NCBI GenBank assembly: GCA_963779095.1
Contig: CAVZWU010000001.1
Location: 62,001-126,000, forward strand
Reading direction: 5' to 3'
Origin: Roseiarcus sp963779095
Lineage (GTDB): Bacteria; Pseudomonadota; Alphaproteobacteria; Rhizobiales; Beijerinckiaceae
DNA: 64,000 nt
Below, one piece after another: positions 43,601-52,559 of the stretch (positions are counted from its first letter, which is position 1; each line of letters opens with the position of its first letter). The notes beneath the pieces were generated by a model. The model searched no databases and was not told where the DNA came from. It worked only from the letters and a program-made list of their open reading frames with translations. Position numbers and translations under genes: made by a program.

Positions 43601-44698
43601 TTACGGATTCAGGCGCTGAAACGTCTCCTCGCCATGCATCGAAAAGGTCACGATGTCCTTGGCGTTGAGGTCCATTTTCATGAGATCCACCATACGGATG
43701 CGACTGTCTTCGTAAGTGCGGAAGTAATAGCGCTTCGCCCCAAGGTCGCTGGCCGCCGTCCAGAGCGTATAATCGGCGAGGATGTTGCCATGCTCGTCCT
43801 TCCCAGCGTCGCGGGCCGAGCCCTTCGGGATGTCGAAATTGTTGAGGACGTGAAACGCCGTGAGAACCGCGTCCTCGCCGGTCTTGGGCTTGAGCACCGA
43901 CTGGCTGAAAGCGGCGGCGCGGACGAAGCGCGATGGCGGCGTGAAGTCGCCGGGCATGCCCAGCATCCCCGAGCCCTGGCCGAACGGCTCGAGCTTGACC
44001 GGCCCGAGCTGAACCGGCGGCCTGTTGTCGAGCGAGAAGTTCACGTAGTTCCTGAGATTGGTCATCTGCCAGTCGAAGGCGGGCGAATTGGTGATGATCC
44101 CGAGCGGGTTGTCGTAGACGTTGAGCTTGCCGCCGACATATTCGACGACAATGCTTTTGCCCGACGCATCGTGTACGACCATGTGGACCGGCGGCGTAAA
44201 GCCCCATTGCTTGAGCACGGTCGGCGCGACGAGGATCGAGCCGATCTTCGCCCTGACCTCGTCGACGCTGGCGAAATTGTCGAGGACCCAGGAGGCGAGC
44301 TGCCAAGGCGCAATGGTCTTGGCCGCGTCCGCCGGCACGTACGCCATGTATCCGGCGGTGGTCGGGAAGTAGAACAGCCCGGCGGCGAGCCCCGCCTCGT
44401 TGAGCCCATCGATGATGACTGGCAGGCCGACCCCGTTGGCGCCGACGCTGGCGTATTTCGCTTTCCAGGCGAGCCCGTCCTTGTCGTCAGGCGTCAGGCC
44501 GATGCGCGTAAATCCGCGCGGCGAGACAATCACGTCGGAATGAATGTCGACGGCGAATTCGAGCGTGCGGGCGTGGACAACCGTCCCGTCGGCGGCGGTC
44601 AGGCGGATGCCGGTGCAGGCGTCGGCGGCGCTGGAGATAAGGAGCGCGCCGGCCGCGATCGTCGCGGCGAGTTTTCGGGCGAATCGAGCGGCGATCAT
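43601..44698 (-). CDS. exported linear-amide C-N hydrolase (choloylglycine hydrolase family)
   Basis: From ATG 44698 the protein of about 365 residues has a signal peptide (AATIAAGALLISSAADA) cleaved directly before Cys28 (CTGIRLTAADG). This leaves Cys as the N-terminal nucleophile of an Ntn hydrolase. Further family blocks are VVHARTLEF, VGANGVGLPVIIDGLNEAGL, KSIVVEYVGGKLNVYDNPLG and IITNSPAFDWQMTNLRNYV. It should cleave linear amide bonds (bile acids, penicillin V or acyl-homoserine lactones in relatives) in the periplasm. It lies between tatC and serS, which are usually closer in related genomes (inference). Confidence 0.87.
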   Translation of the reverse strand: MIAARFARKLAATIAAGALLISSAADACTGIRLTAADGTVVHARTLEFAVDIHSDVIVSPRGFTRIGLTPDDKDGLAWKAKYASVGANGVGLPVIIDGLNEAGLAAGLFYFPTTAGYMAYVPADAAKTIAPWQLASWVLDNFASVDEVRAKIGSILVAPTVLKQWGFTPPVHMVVHDASGKSIVVEYVGGKLNVYDNPLGIITNSPAFDWQMTNLRNYVNFSLDNRPPVQLGPVKLEPFGQGSGMLGMPGDFTPPSRFVRAAAFSQSVLKPKTGEDAVLTAFHVLNNFDIPKGSARDAGKDEHGNILADYTLWTAASDLGAKRYYFRTYEDSRIRMVDLMKMDLNAKDIVTFSMHGEETFQRLNP

Positions 44699-44958
44699 GG
44701 CTAGCTCCGGAAAAGGCGTCAGGCCGCCGTCGGCGGGGCGCGGCCGGCATTGCATCGCGCGCGTGGCTGGCGTCAAGCTTGAGCGGCACGCGAGGCCATG
44801 CGGAATGGCACAGACCCGCGCGTCGTTGGCGGCTCACCGCGTCGGACGGACGCAAGCGCGGTTGAGCCATGCGACGCGGTTCTGCTATGGGCGGCGGGCC
44901 TCGACCCTGGTTCGGGCGATGACGCCAGCGCCCCTCGCCGCTCATTTAAGGCAAGATC

Positions 44959-46347
44959 ATGCACGATATCAGAGCGATTCGCGAGAACCCTGAAGCTTTC
45001 GACAAGGGCTTGGCGCGCCGTGGCTTCCCAGCTCAGGCCCAATCGCTGATCGGGCTCGACGAGAGGCGCCGGGCGGCGATCCTGGCGCTCCAGACCGCGC
45101 AGGAGCGCCGCAACGCCGTCTCGAAGCAGATCGGCGTGGCCATGGCGCGCAAGGACAGTGTCGCGGCCGACGTTTTTCGCGCCGAGGTTGCTGGGATCAA
45201 AGCGACGATGCCGGAAATGGAGGCGGCGGAGCGGGAGGCGACGGCGGCGCTGGAAACGGAATTGGCGGCGATCCCCAACCTGCCGGCCGACGATACGCCG
45301 GACGGCAAGGACGAGAACGACAATGTCGAAGTGCGCCGCTGGGGCGCGCGGCCGACACTCGAAGGCATGAACAAGCCGCGCGAGCATTTCGAGATCGGCG
45401 AGGCGCTGGGGCTGATGGATTTCGAGGTCGCGGCGAAACTGTCTGGCGCCCGGTTCGTGGTGCTCAAGGGCGCGCTGGCGCGTCTCGAGCGTGCGCTCGA
45501 GCAATTCATGCTCGACCTGCATACGGGCGAGCATGGCTATACGGAGATTGCGCCGCCGGTCTTGGTGCGGGACGCGGCGATGTTCGGCACCGCGCAATTG
45601 CCGAAGTTCGAGGAGGATCAGTTCTGGGCGGTCGCGGGCGAATTTCTCCGCGCGCCGTCCGGTGAAGAAATTGCGCTCATGGACCCGCTCGACGCCCAGG
45701 CCGCGCTCGCCGGGCGCCTCAGCACGCTAAGGGGCGGTCGGCTCGGCCTCATTCCGACCGCCGAGGTGCCGCTGACCAATCTCGTGCGCGAAAGCATCGT
45801 CGACGAAAAAACCCTGCCGCTGCGCTTCACCGCCGGGACCTTGTCCTTTCGCGCGGAAGCGGGCGCGGCCGGCAAGGACACGCGCGGCATGATTCGCCAG
45901 CACCAGTTCAGAAAGGTCGAGCTGGTTTCGATCACCACGCCCGAACAGTCGCGCGCCGAGCACGAACGCATGACAGCATGCGCCGAAGAAGTCCTCAAAC
46001 GGCTCGGGCTGCACTATCGGGTCGTCGCGCTGTGCACAGGCGACATCGGCTTCGCCGCGCAGAAGACCTACGACCTAGAGGTCTGGCTGCCGGGGCAGGG
46101 GCGATTTCGCGAAATCTCTTCCTGCTCGATCTGCGGCGACTTCCAGGCCCGACGGATGGACGCCCGCGTCAAGGCCGGCGCCAAGTCGACCCGCTACGTC
46201 CATACGCTGAACGGCTCGGGCGTAGCGGTGGGAAGGGCGCTGGTCGCGGTACTTGAGACCTACCAGCAGCCGGACGGCTCGGTCGCCGTCCCTGACGTTC
46301 TGCGGCCCTATATTGGCGGGCTTACGCGAATCGAGGCCGCTGGTTAG
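44959..46347 (+). CDS. serS: seryl-tRNA synthetase
   Basis: The 462-residue class II synthetase has an N-terminal coiled-coil arm (about 30-105, MHDIRAIRENPEAFDKGLAR at the start). Motif 2 is FRAEAGAAGKDTRGMIRQHQF with KVELV. Motif 3 is LNGSGVAVGRALVAVLETY. TAEVPLTNL is the serine-binding TxE region. It charges tRNA-Ser. Its last bases overlap the convergent Gly/His-rich gene. No T-box or attenuator is visible upstream. Confidence 0.97.
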   Translation: MHDIRAIRENPEAFDKGLARRGFPAQAQSLIGLDERRRAAILALQTAQERRNAVSKQIGVAMARKDSVAADVFRAEVAGIKATMPEMEAAEREATAALETELAAIPNLPADDTPDGKDENDNVEVRRWGARPTLEGMNKPREHFEIGEALGLMDFEVAAKLSGARFVVLKGALARLERALEQFMLDLHTGEHGYTEIAPPVLVRDAAMFGTAQLPKFEEDQFWAVAGEFLRAPSGEEIALMDPLDAQAALAGRLSTLRGGRLGLIPTAEVPLTNLVRESIVDEKTLPLRFTAGTLSFRAEAGAAGKDTRGMIRQHQFRKVELVSITTPEQSRAEHERMTACAEEVLKRLGLHYRVVALCTGDIGFAAQKTYDLEVWLPGQGRFREISSCSICGDFQARRMDARVKAGAKSTRYVHTLNGSGVAVGRALVAVLETYQQPDGSVAVPDVLRPYIGGLTRIEAAG

Positions 46348-46733
46348 CAGCCGTTCACCAACTGCTGGCCTAGGTAATTGCCATAGGCGTCATAGATCGG
46401 CGCATAGGACGTGCACCCGCCATAACCGTAACCGCCATAGGCATAGGGCGCCGCCAGCAACGCGCCGGCGGCCAAACCGCCAACGATGGCCGGGCCCGCC
46501 CAGCCGCCGCCGTGCCAGCCGCCGCCATGCCAGCCGCCGCCATGCCAGCCGCCGCCATGCCAGCCGCCGCCATGCCAGCCGCCGCCATGGAAGCCACCCC
46601 CGTGCCACCCGCCTACATGGCCACCGCCGCCATGCCAATTACCAGCCGCGGCCGGTTCGCTCGCGGTGAGAAGGGAAGCGCTGAGAGACAGTGCCGCCAG
46701 CCCGGCTATCGCCGTTTTGGATATGGTGTTCAT
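46344..46733 (-). CDS. exported Gly/His/Trp-rich repeat protein
   Basis: From ATG 46733 (GGAGG upstream) a 129-residue precursor with a signal peptide (KTAIAGLAALSLSASLLTAS). About 60 residues of GGWHGGGWHGGG-type repeats follow, encoded by near-identical 15-bp units at 46501-46590. A hydrophobic stretch (AIVGGLAAGALLAAPYAYGG) and a C-terminus with two cysteines (GGCTSYAPIYDAYG, LVNGC) complete it. The regular histidines could bind Ni, Cu or Zn, or the protein could be structural. I know no tested function for this type. Confidence 0.75.
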   Translation of the reverse strand: MNTISKTAIAGLAALSLSASLLTASEPAAAGNWHGGGGHVGGWHGGGFHGGGWHGGGWHGGGWHGGGWHGGGWHGGGWAGPAIVGGLAAGALLAAPYAYGGYGYGGCTSYAPIYDAYGNYLGQQLVNGC

Positions 46734-47110
46734 CGTCGACCTCCAATCTTGAGGATCCAACGCCGTCAAAACGAAAGAGTTCCCGCTCTCACGAGGGTGT
46801 CCGGGCGGCGCCCGGAAATCCAGAGGCAATGAAAGAAAGCTCCCTTCGCCGCGAACTGATCATCGCCGGCTCTTGGTCCGCTGTTGCAAAAAACCATCTC
46901 GATGTTTTAACAAGTAAGCAATAGCACTATGCGCCGTTCCCCGCTGTGAGCGCGATCACAGGCCGGCTGGGGCTCGCCGGTCGTCGCGCCGATGCGGGTC
47001 CGGGCAAGCGGGCCCGTTTTTCCCGCCCTCGCGGCGGGTGGCGCCGATCGGATTTTCGCTTGAACGCAAGAACTTACGCGGGCTCATTACCGGTGGGAGC
47101 GCCTGGACCT
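46734..47110. other. intergenic region, no gene recognised
   Basis: About 380 bases, partly AT-rich around 46880-46930. A short stem CGGGC/GCCCG followed by T5 at about 46996-47021 could be a terminator reading right. No frame looks coding. Confidence 0.35.
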
Positions 47111-47188
47111 AGCGCTCTATATTTCTTTGATTTCGCGCGCTTCGATCGGCGACAAACCGGCTTTCCGTTTTTTCGCGAGCCGAGCGCT
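47111..47188 (-). repeat. dispersed intergenic repeat, family C, copy 2
   Basis: Read on the minus strand it matches copy 1 at 14839: GCGAAAAAACGGAAAGCCGG, GCGCGAAATCAAAGAA and TATAGAGCGC, with a variable stretch between. It borders the 3' end of the small membrane-protein frame at 47187. Confidence 0.6.
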
Positions 47189-47321
47189 ACCCGTGGAATG
47201 CGACGGGTTGAGGGGCGAGCGTCCCCTTCCAGCCGGCCCGCCGCCTCGACCGGCTAAAGCCGGCGGAGATAATGAGAAGCGCGAACAGGACGTTGAGGAA
47301 TTCGTGCGGCAGCTCAATCAT
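47187..47321 (-). CDS. possible small membrane protein (44 residues)
   Basis: A short frame from ATG 47321 with one helix (FLNVLFALLIISAGF) and a basic tail (SRSRRRAGWKGT). It overlaps the end of the preceding small frame (ATGATTGA), so translation could be coupled. There is no family match from memory. It is a prediction based on layout only. Confidence 0.35.
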   Translation of the reverse strand: MIELPHEFLNVLFALLIISAGFSRSRRRAGWKGTLAPQPVAFHG

Positions 47322-47418
47322 TGTACGGCGCCTCGACCGCGCGCCAGCAGATGACGAGAAATGCAACCGTCGTAACGGCGCAGCCTGTACCGCAGAATGC
47401 GAGAATATGCTGAATCAT
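47314..47418 (-). CDS. possible small membrane protein (34 residues)
   Basis: A short frame from ATG 47418 with one helix containing two cysteines (MIQHILAFCGTGCAVTTVAF) and the ending RAVEAPYND. It overlaps the next small frame by eight bases. Paired mini-membrane proteins of this size often belong to transporter or oxidase accessory groups, but no partner gene is near. Expression evidence would be needed to accept it. Confidence 0.35.
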   Translation of the reverse strand: MIQHILAFCGTGCAVTTVAFLVICWRAVEAPYND

Positions 47419-47630
47419 GAGTAAACTCTTCACCCGCCGCCTGTGACCGCCGGCTGTCGAATTGCGACGCCTTGAATCACCTACAACCTCAGATTGCTTC
47501 CAGGGTGATACACAAGTCAAGAGAGCAGAGTCCCGCCTGCCCATGTTTGGGACAGGCTGGTCAAGAGACCCTTAGCGGGGCGGATCAAATTGAAACGCAG
47601 GCGGGTTGGGAGAGGCGCTGACCCGCCCGG

Positions 47631-48437
47631 TCAGGCGAAGCGGATGTGCGCCCCTTCAAGCGGGACGCCGGTCAGCGCCGTCGACCATTCCTCTCCCGCC
47701 GCGACCGGAAAAGCGCGCGTGAGCGTTCCAGTGGTCACGATTTCACCCGCGGCGAGGGGCGGGCTGGCCGGATCCTGGGCCAGCGTCTCGACGAGATGAC
47801 GCAATGCGAAGAGCGGGCCGTCGAGGACGTTGGCGGCAACGCCATGGTCGATCAGGCCGCCGTTGCGGAAAAGATCGATCTCGAAACGCGAAAGTTCGCG
47901 CGCCCATGCGTCGCGCCGCGGCTCGGCCGCATGGCGAGGTCCGACGAACAGCCTTCCATGGAGGCCGTAGGCCGCGACTGTGTCCGGAGCCCGAAACGAC
48001 CAGTTGGGGAAGGTCGACTGAACGATCTCAAAGCCATGGGCAATCCAGTCGATGCAACGGATGAGCGCGCGCTCGTCCATGCCGGCCGCGGGCGGGGCGC
48101 AGAGGCCAAAGATGATTTCCGGCTCGATGCGCGGTTCGGCCAGACCCTTAAGCGAAACTTCGAGCGGCTCGGAGGTGAGGTCGCGGACCGTGCGGTCGTA
48201 GACATAGCCCCAGATGGGCGCATAGACGCCATATTCCGCCCAGATGGTCCGGTTGGTGAAGCCGATCTTGCGCCCGATCGGACGCTCTCCACGCGCTTCT
48301 CTCTTGGCCCGTACGGCGCCCGCGACCCGGTAGGCCTCCTTAAGTCCGAAATTGGGATAGACCTTGGAGAAAGGCGTGATCTGGCGCCCGGTCTCGAGGA
48401 CCGCGAAAACTTGCTTGGCGATAGGCTCGACATCCAT
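47631..48437 (-). CDS. 2-keto-4-pentenoate hydratase family protein
   Basis: From ATG 48437 a protein of about 268 residues with the hydratase/decarboxylase fold: VGRKIGFTN-type block (RPIGRKIGFTNRTIWAEYGV), RIEPEIIFGLCAPP with the metal-binding Glu pair, and EIVTTGTLTRAFPVAAGEEW. Relatives (MhpD, fumarylacetoacetate hydrolase superfamily) act late in aromatic-ring degradation. No meta-cleavage genes are nearby, so it may work on another keto acid. It is divergent from the GH43 gene. Confidence 0.85.
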   Translation of the reverse strand: MDVEPIAKQVFAVLETGRQITPFSKVYPNFGLKEAYRVAGAVRAKREARGERPIGRKIGFTNRTIWAEYGVYAPIWGYVYDRTVRDLTSEPLEVSLKGLAEPRIEPEIIFGLCAPPAAGMDERALIRCIDWIAHGFEIVQSTFPNWSFRAPDTVAAYGLHGRLFVGPRHAAEPRRDAWARELSRFEIDLFRNGGLIDHGVAANVLDGPLFALRHLVETLAQDPASPPLAAGEIVTTGTLTRAFPVAAGEEWSTALTGVPLEGAHIRFA

Positions 48438-48526
48438 GGGGGGCTCGTCCTCGTTGCGGTGCGCGCGCTCAAGATCATAAATGCGAGGAACGCCCCGCCA
48501 AGGCCCCATTGGAGATCGCCGGCATC

Positions 48527-49570
48527 ATGGTTCTCCGCCTGTCGACATCACTTGCCATTCAGGCCCGGACAGCCGCCGCCGGGCTCGCCTTCGCGCTCCT
48601 CGCCGGCGGACCTTTACGGGCGGCCGAGCCTGAGCCTCGCGCGCCGCAGCCTGAGATGACCGGCGACCTGCGCATCCACGATCCTTCGGTGATCGAGATC
48701 GCCGGCCAATTTGTCGCCGTCGGGACCGGACAGCAAGGGCCGACGCACGGCGCGATCCGCGTCAAGACCTCGCCGGACGGGCTCAAGTGGACCGATGCGG
48801 GCCTGATCGGCCAGGGGCCGCCCGCATGGGCTCAAGCGGCGCTCGGGTTTACGCCGGTCACCGTCTGGGCGCCCTCGATCAGCCGGCGGGGAGGCACGGT
48901 CTTCCTCTATTATTGTCTGTCGAGCTTCGGGCATAACACGAGCGCCATCGGGCTCATGACCAACGCGTCGTTCAACCCGGCAAAGCCTGGCGAGGGGTGG
49001 CGGGATCAGGGTCTCGTGCTCATGTCGAAAGACGGCGACGATTTCAACGCCATCGACCCGTTCCGCGTCGATGTGTCGGACGGGCGCGCTTACCTCGCCT
49101 TCGGCTCCTTCTGGTCCGGGATCAAGCTGAGCCGGCTCGACCCCGACACCGGCAAGCTCATCAAGCCGGACGCGCCTTATATCGCGCTCGCCAGCCGCCA
49201 TGGCGGCGCGATCGAGGCCGCCTCGATCCTCGAGCGCGAGGGGCGCTTCTATCTCTTCGTCAGTTTCGACCAATGCTGCAAGGGCGTCGCCTCGACCTAC
49301 AACATTCGCGTCGGCCGCGCCGACCGGATCGAGGGCCCATACCAGGACAAGGACGGCAGGGCGATGCTGGAGGGCGGAGGATCGCTCATGCTGGCGGCGA
49401 CCGGCCGCTTCATCGGCCCGGGCGGGCAGGAGGCTTTGAAGACCGCGAAGAGCGACATGCTGGCGTACCACTATTATGACGGCGATGCGGCCGGCGCGTC
49501 CAAGCTCCAGCTCTCGCCCATCCTGTGGAGCGCGGACGGCTGGCCGGAACTGGGGCCGCTGCCGCAATAG
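48527..49570 (+). CDS. glycoside hydrolase family 43-type exported enzyme
   Basis: From ATG 48527 a precursor of about 347 residues with a signal peptide (ARTAAAGLAFALLAGGPLRA). The five-bladed propeller has the GH43 triad region: base Asp in LRIHDPSVIEIAGQF, VTVWAPSISRRGG, the pKa-modulating Asp in FNAIDPFRV, and the acid Glu in GGAIEAASILEREGRFYLF. It resembles arabinan endo-1,5-alpha-L-arabinosidases. It would act on arabinan in the periplasm or outside. No other plant-polysaccharide gene is nearby. Confidence 0.87.
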   Translation: MVLRLSTSLAIQARTAAAGLAFALLAGGPLRAAEPEPRAPQPEMTGDLRIHDPSVIEIAGQFVAVGTGQQGPTHGAIRVKTSPDGLKWTDAGLIGQGPPAWAQAALGFTPVTVWAPSISRRGGTVFLYYCLSSFGHNTSAIGLMTNASFNPAKPGEGWRDQGLVLMSKDGDDFNAIDPFRVDVSDGRAYLAFGSFWSGIKLSRLDPDTGKLIKPDAPYIALASRHGGAIEAASILEREGRFYLFVSFDQCCKGVASTYNIRVGRADRIEGPYQDKDGRAMLEGGGSLMLAATGRFIGPGGQEALKTAKSDMLAYHYYDGDAAGASKLQLSPILWSADGWPELGPLPQ

Positions 49571-49670
49571 CAGGCGCCTCGCAGCCCTGACCGCAGCCTC
49601 CGGGCCGCGTGAATTTTTCCGGCAGAACGCGCTCGCCTCGGCGCGCGCCCCGTGCGAAAACGAAGGCCCC

Positions 49671-50441
49671 ATGCGAATCCTCCTCACCAACGACGACGGC
49701 ATCCACGCGGCCGGGCTCAAGCTCCTCGAATTGATCGCGCGCGAACTGTCGGACGACGTGACGGTGGTCGCCCCCGAGAACGACCAGTCGGGTGTCGCCC
49801 ATTCGCTCTCGCTCAGCGACCCGCTGAGGTTGCGGGAAATCGGCCCCCGCCATTTCGCCTTGAAGGGCACGCCGACGGACTGCGTCATCATGGGGGTGAA
49901 GAAAATCCTGGGCGACCGCCTCCCCGATCTCGTCCTCTCAGGCGTCAATCGCGGACAAAACGTCGCCGAGGACGTCACCTATTCGGGCACCATCGCCGGC
50001 GCGATGGAGGGCGCTCTGCTCGGCGTTCCGTCGATCGCGCTGTCGCAGGCCTATGGCGGCGCGGTCGGACGGGCGAAGATCGAATGGGACGCAGCCGAAA
50101 CGCATGCGGCGCCGGTCATCCGCACGATTCTGGCCGCCGGCATCGCTCCGGGGGGCCTCGTCAACGTCAACTTCCCCGCCTGCCCCGCGTCCGAGGTGGC
50201 CGGAATCGAGCTGACCCGCCAGGGTCGCCGCAACGCCGAATTGATGCGCGTCGAGGAGCGGCGCGACGGCCGCGGCTTTCCTTACTTCTGGCTCATGTTT
50301 CAGCGCGGCGCGTTCGAGCAGGCGGAAGGGACGGATCTCGCGGCGCTGGCGGCCAACAAGATCTCGATCACGCCGCTCAGGCTCGATCTCACCGATCATG
50401 ACTCGCGGCTGCGGTTCGAGGAGGCTTTTGCGCGGCGTTGA
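49671..50441 (+). CDS. surE: 5'/3'-nucleotidase SurE
   Basis: The 256-residue enzyme has all SurE motifs: MRILLTNDDGIHAAGL (metal-binding Asp8-Asp9), VVAPENDQSGVAHSLSL, KGTPTDCV and LSGVNRGQNVAEDVTYSGT. It hydrolyses nucleoside monophosphates and exopolyphosphate. It begins the surE-pcm-nlpD order that is also found in gammaproteobacteria. The start at ATG 49671 is fixed by the family N-terminus. Confidence 0.96.
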   Translation: MRILLTNDDGIHAAGLKLLELIARELSDDVTVVAPENDQSGVAHSLSLSDPLRLREIGPRHFALKGTPTDCVIMGVKKILGDRLPDLVLSGVNRGQNVAEDVTYSGTIAGAMEGALLGVPSIALSQAYGGAVGRAKIEWDAAETHAAPVIRTILAAGIAPGGLVNVNFPACPASEVAGIELTRQGRRNAELMRVEERRDGRGFPYFWLMFQRGAFEQAEGTDLAALAANKISITPLRLDLTDHDSRLRFEEAFARR

Positions 50442-50477
50442 CGTAAACGAAACGACATTGGCGCTAAGGGGGCCGCC

Positions 50478-51124
50478 ATGATCGCGACCGAATCAGAAGA
50501 ACGCGCTCAGTTCACGCTCGCCATGCGAGCGAAGCGCATCAATAACCTGGACCTTTTGCGGGCGCTCGAGCGCGCGCCTCGCGCGCTCTTCATGCCGCCG
50601 CGATTCGCCGACATCTCGGGCCGTGACATCGCGCTCCCGATCGGCTGCGGGCAGACCTCGCTGCCGCCCTCGATCGTCGCCGCCATGATCGCCGCGCTCG
50701 ACCTCAAGCCGGCGCACCGCGTGTGCGAAATCGGGACAGGAACCGGGTATTGCGCCGCCTTGCTCGCCCAGCTGGCGAGCGCTGTCGTTTCCCTCGAACG
50801 GTTCCAGACGCTGGCTTTGGAGGCGGCGGCGAGGATCAAGGCCTTCGGCCTCGCCAATGTCACAGTGCACTGGGCGGACGGATTCGACGTCACCTCTCGG
50901 GGGAACGCTTCGATCGGGTGCTGATCCATGGCCTGATCGAGCCTCCGGGCGAGGCGTTTCGCCGTCTGATCGGCCGCGACGGAATTCTGGTTGCGGTCGT
51001 CGCGGGCCCGGGCAGAGGCGAGCAGCGCATCGTCAGACTGACTGACACGATGAGCGGGGCCGAGGACCTCGGTCCGGCCCGCGCCATGAGGCCGCTCGAA
51101 CACGGGCTGGCGCGCGCCCTTTAG
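50478..51124 (+). CDS. pcm: protein-L-isoaspartate O-methyltransferase family, frameshifted
   Basis: The main frame (from ATG 50478) carries RALFMPPRFADIS, QTSLPPSIVAAMIAALDL and motif I VCEIGTGTGYCAALLAQL. It is lost near 50895 after ADGFDVTS. One frame over the rest follows: ERFDRVLIHGLIEPPGEAF and GILVAVVAGPGRGEQRIVRL, stopping at TAG 51122-51124. Total length fits Pcm (about 215 residues). It repairs isoaspartyl residues by SAM-dependent methylation, or is a diverged member. Placement between surE and nlpD is the classical order. Confidence 0.83.
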
Positions 51125-51256
51125 CCGCAACGGGCGCATTCGACCGCGCGGATTTCGACCATAATTGTCAACCGCGGATTCATCTTAAACCTTCCCTTAA
51201 CTCGATCGGCGCAAACTCTTTTTTGTCTGCAGTTGCGTGGGCGTGGGTGGAAGCCG

Positions 51257-52402
51257 ATGAGTGATAGCGTTGCGTGCACTAGAGGACGCGCGTTCCCGCG
51301 TCTCGCGTTGGCCGGGTTGGGTGTTCTTCTGCTGGCGGGGTGTTCGTCGGACGTCACCCGCTTTTCCCAAAGCGATAGTCCGTTCTCCAATCCGTTCGCG
51401 AGCAACGCTCCGGCGCCGGGCGCGGCCTCGTCGTCTGGCGTGACGACGTCGCCGCTTGCGCGAGCGTCGCCCGCGCCCTCGTCTACGCCGCAGCGCCTCG
51501 CTCTCGCGGCCCCAGGCTGTCGGCGGTTCGGCCGTGGGCTGGACGGCCGTCGGGGGCTCTCCGATCGTGGTCGCCAATGGCGAAACACTCGAACTCGCTT
51601 TCGGGCCGCTATGGCGTGCCCGCCGCCGCGCTTCTCTCCGCCAACGGGCTCTCCAGCCCCTCCGAGGTCAGGGGCGGGATGCGGTTGGTGGTGCCGGTCT
51701 ATCACGCCGACGACCACGCCGTCGCCAGCGCCGAGAAGGACAAGCGCAAGCATGACAGGGACGTCGCCGAAGCCGGGCCGGAGAAATCGTTGAAGGCCAG
51801 GACGAAGGAAAAGGAAAAGGAAGAAAAGGAAAAGACGGCCAAGGCCGGGAAATCCGCCAAGGAGGCGGAGAAGTCCGCGTCAAAGAGCGGCGCGGTAGCG
51901 GAGGCCAAGCCGTCCAAACCCTCGGAGAGCGAAGAAGGTCGCGATCGACAAGACGCCGACCGGCAACCTCGAATCGGGCGCGGCGCAAACAAAGGCGCCG
52001 CTGACCGGCGCGCAGGCTGACGCCGCTGGGACAGAGCCTGAGTTCCGCTGGCCGGCGCGCGGCCGCATCATCCAGGGGTTCAAGGCTGGCGGCAACGACG
52101 GCATCAACATATCCGTGCCGGCCGGCACCTCGGTGCGGGCGGCTGAGGCCGGAACTGTCGTCTACTCGGGCGACGGGCTTAAAGGTTACGGCAACCTTGT
52201 CCTCATCAAGCATCCGAATGGCTTCGTGACGGCCTATGGCAACAACGGCGAACTGGATGTGAAGCGCGGCGAGAAGGTCACGCGCGGGCAGGTGATCGCC
52301 AAGTCGGGCGACACCGGCAACGTCAATTCGCCGCAGCTCCACTTCGAATTGCGCAAGGGTTCGACCCCGGTCGATCCGACCAGCTATCTCGCCGGGCTCT
52401 GA
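51257..52402 (+). CDS. NlpD-like lipoprotein with LysM and degenerate LytM (M23) domain, frameshifted
   Basis: ATG 51257 starts a lipoprotein signal (LALAGLGVLLLAGC, lipobox Cys). A LysM domain follows (VANGETLE, GRYGVPAAALLSANGLSSPS), then a long Lys/Glu/Ala linker and a C-terminal LytM fold (FRWPARGRIIQGF, KGYGNLVLIKHPNGFVTAYG, SPQLHFELRKGS). Zinc ligands are altered: GGNDGINI and AYGNNGEL replace the usual His/Asp and His, as in E. coli NlpD. It should therefore activate amidases rather than cleave. Frame changes fall near 51520 and 51950. Confidence 0.82.
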
Positions 52403-52511
52403 GCGGGCGGAAGCGAAGCGACGCGGGGTCCGGCTTTCGCCGGACCTGCGCCCGGCCGACCTCCGGGGGTTACGACGTGACCTGATTTGATCCTTCGAGG
52501 CGGCCGATTGG

Positions 52512-52554
52512 GGCGGCGGGTCCAAAGAAAGGCCCGCCGCCCTTGATTTTTTGC
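52512..52554 (+). terminator. Rho-independent terminator after the NlpD-like gene
   Basis: Strong stem GGCGGCGGG...CCCGCCGCC around TCCAAAGAAAGG, then CTTGATTTTTTGC. It lies 110 bases after the nlpD-like stop. A 42-of-43-base identical copy lies at 53259-53301, with the HepT/MntA genes between the two. Confidence 0.85.
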
Positions 52555-52559
52555 TCGCT

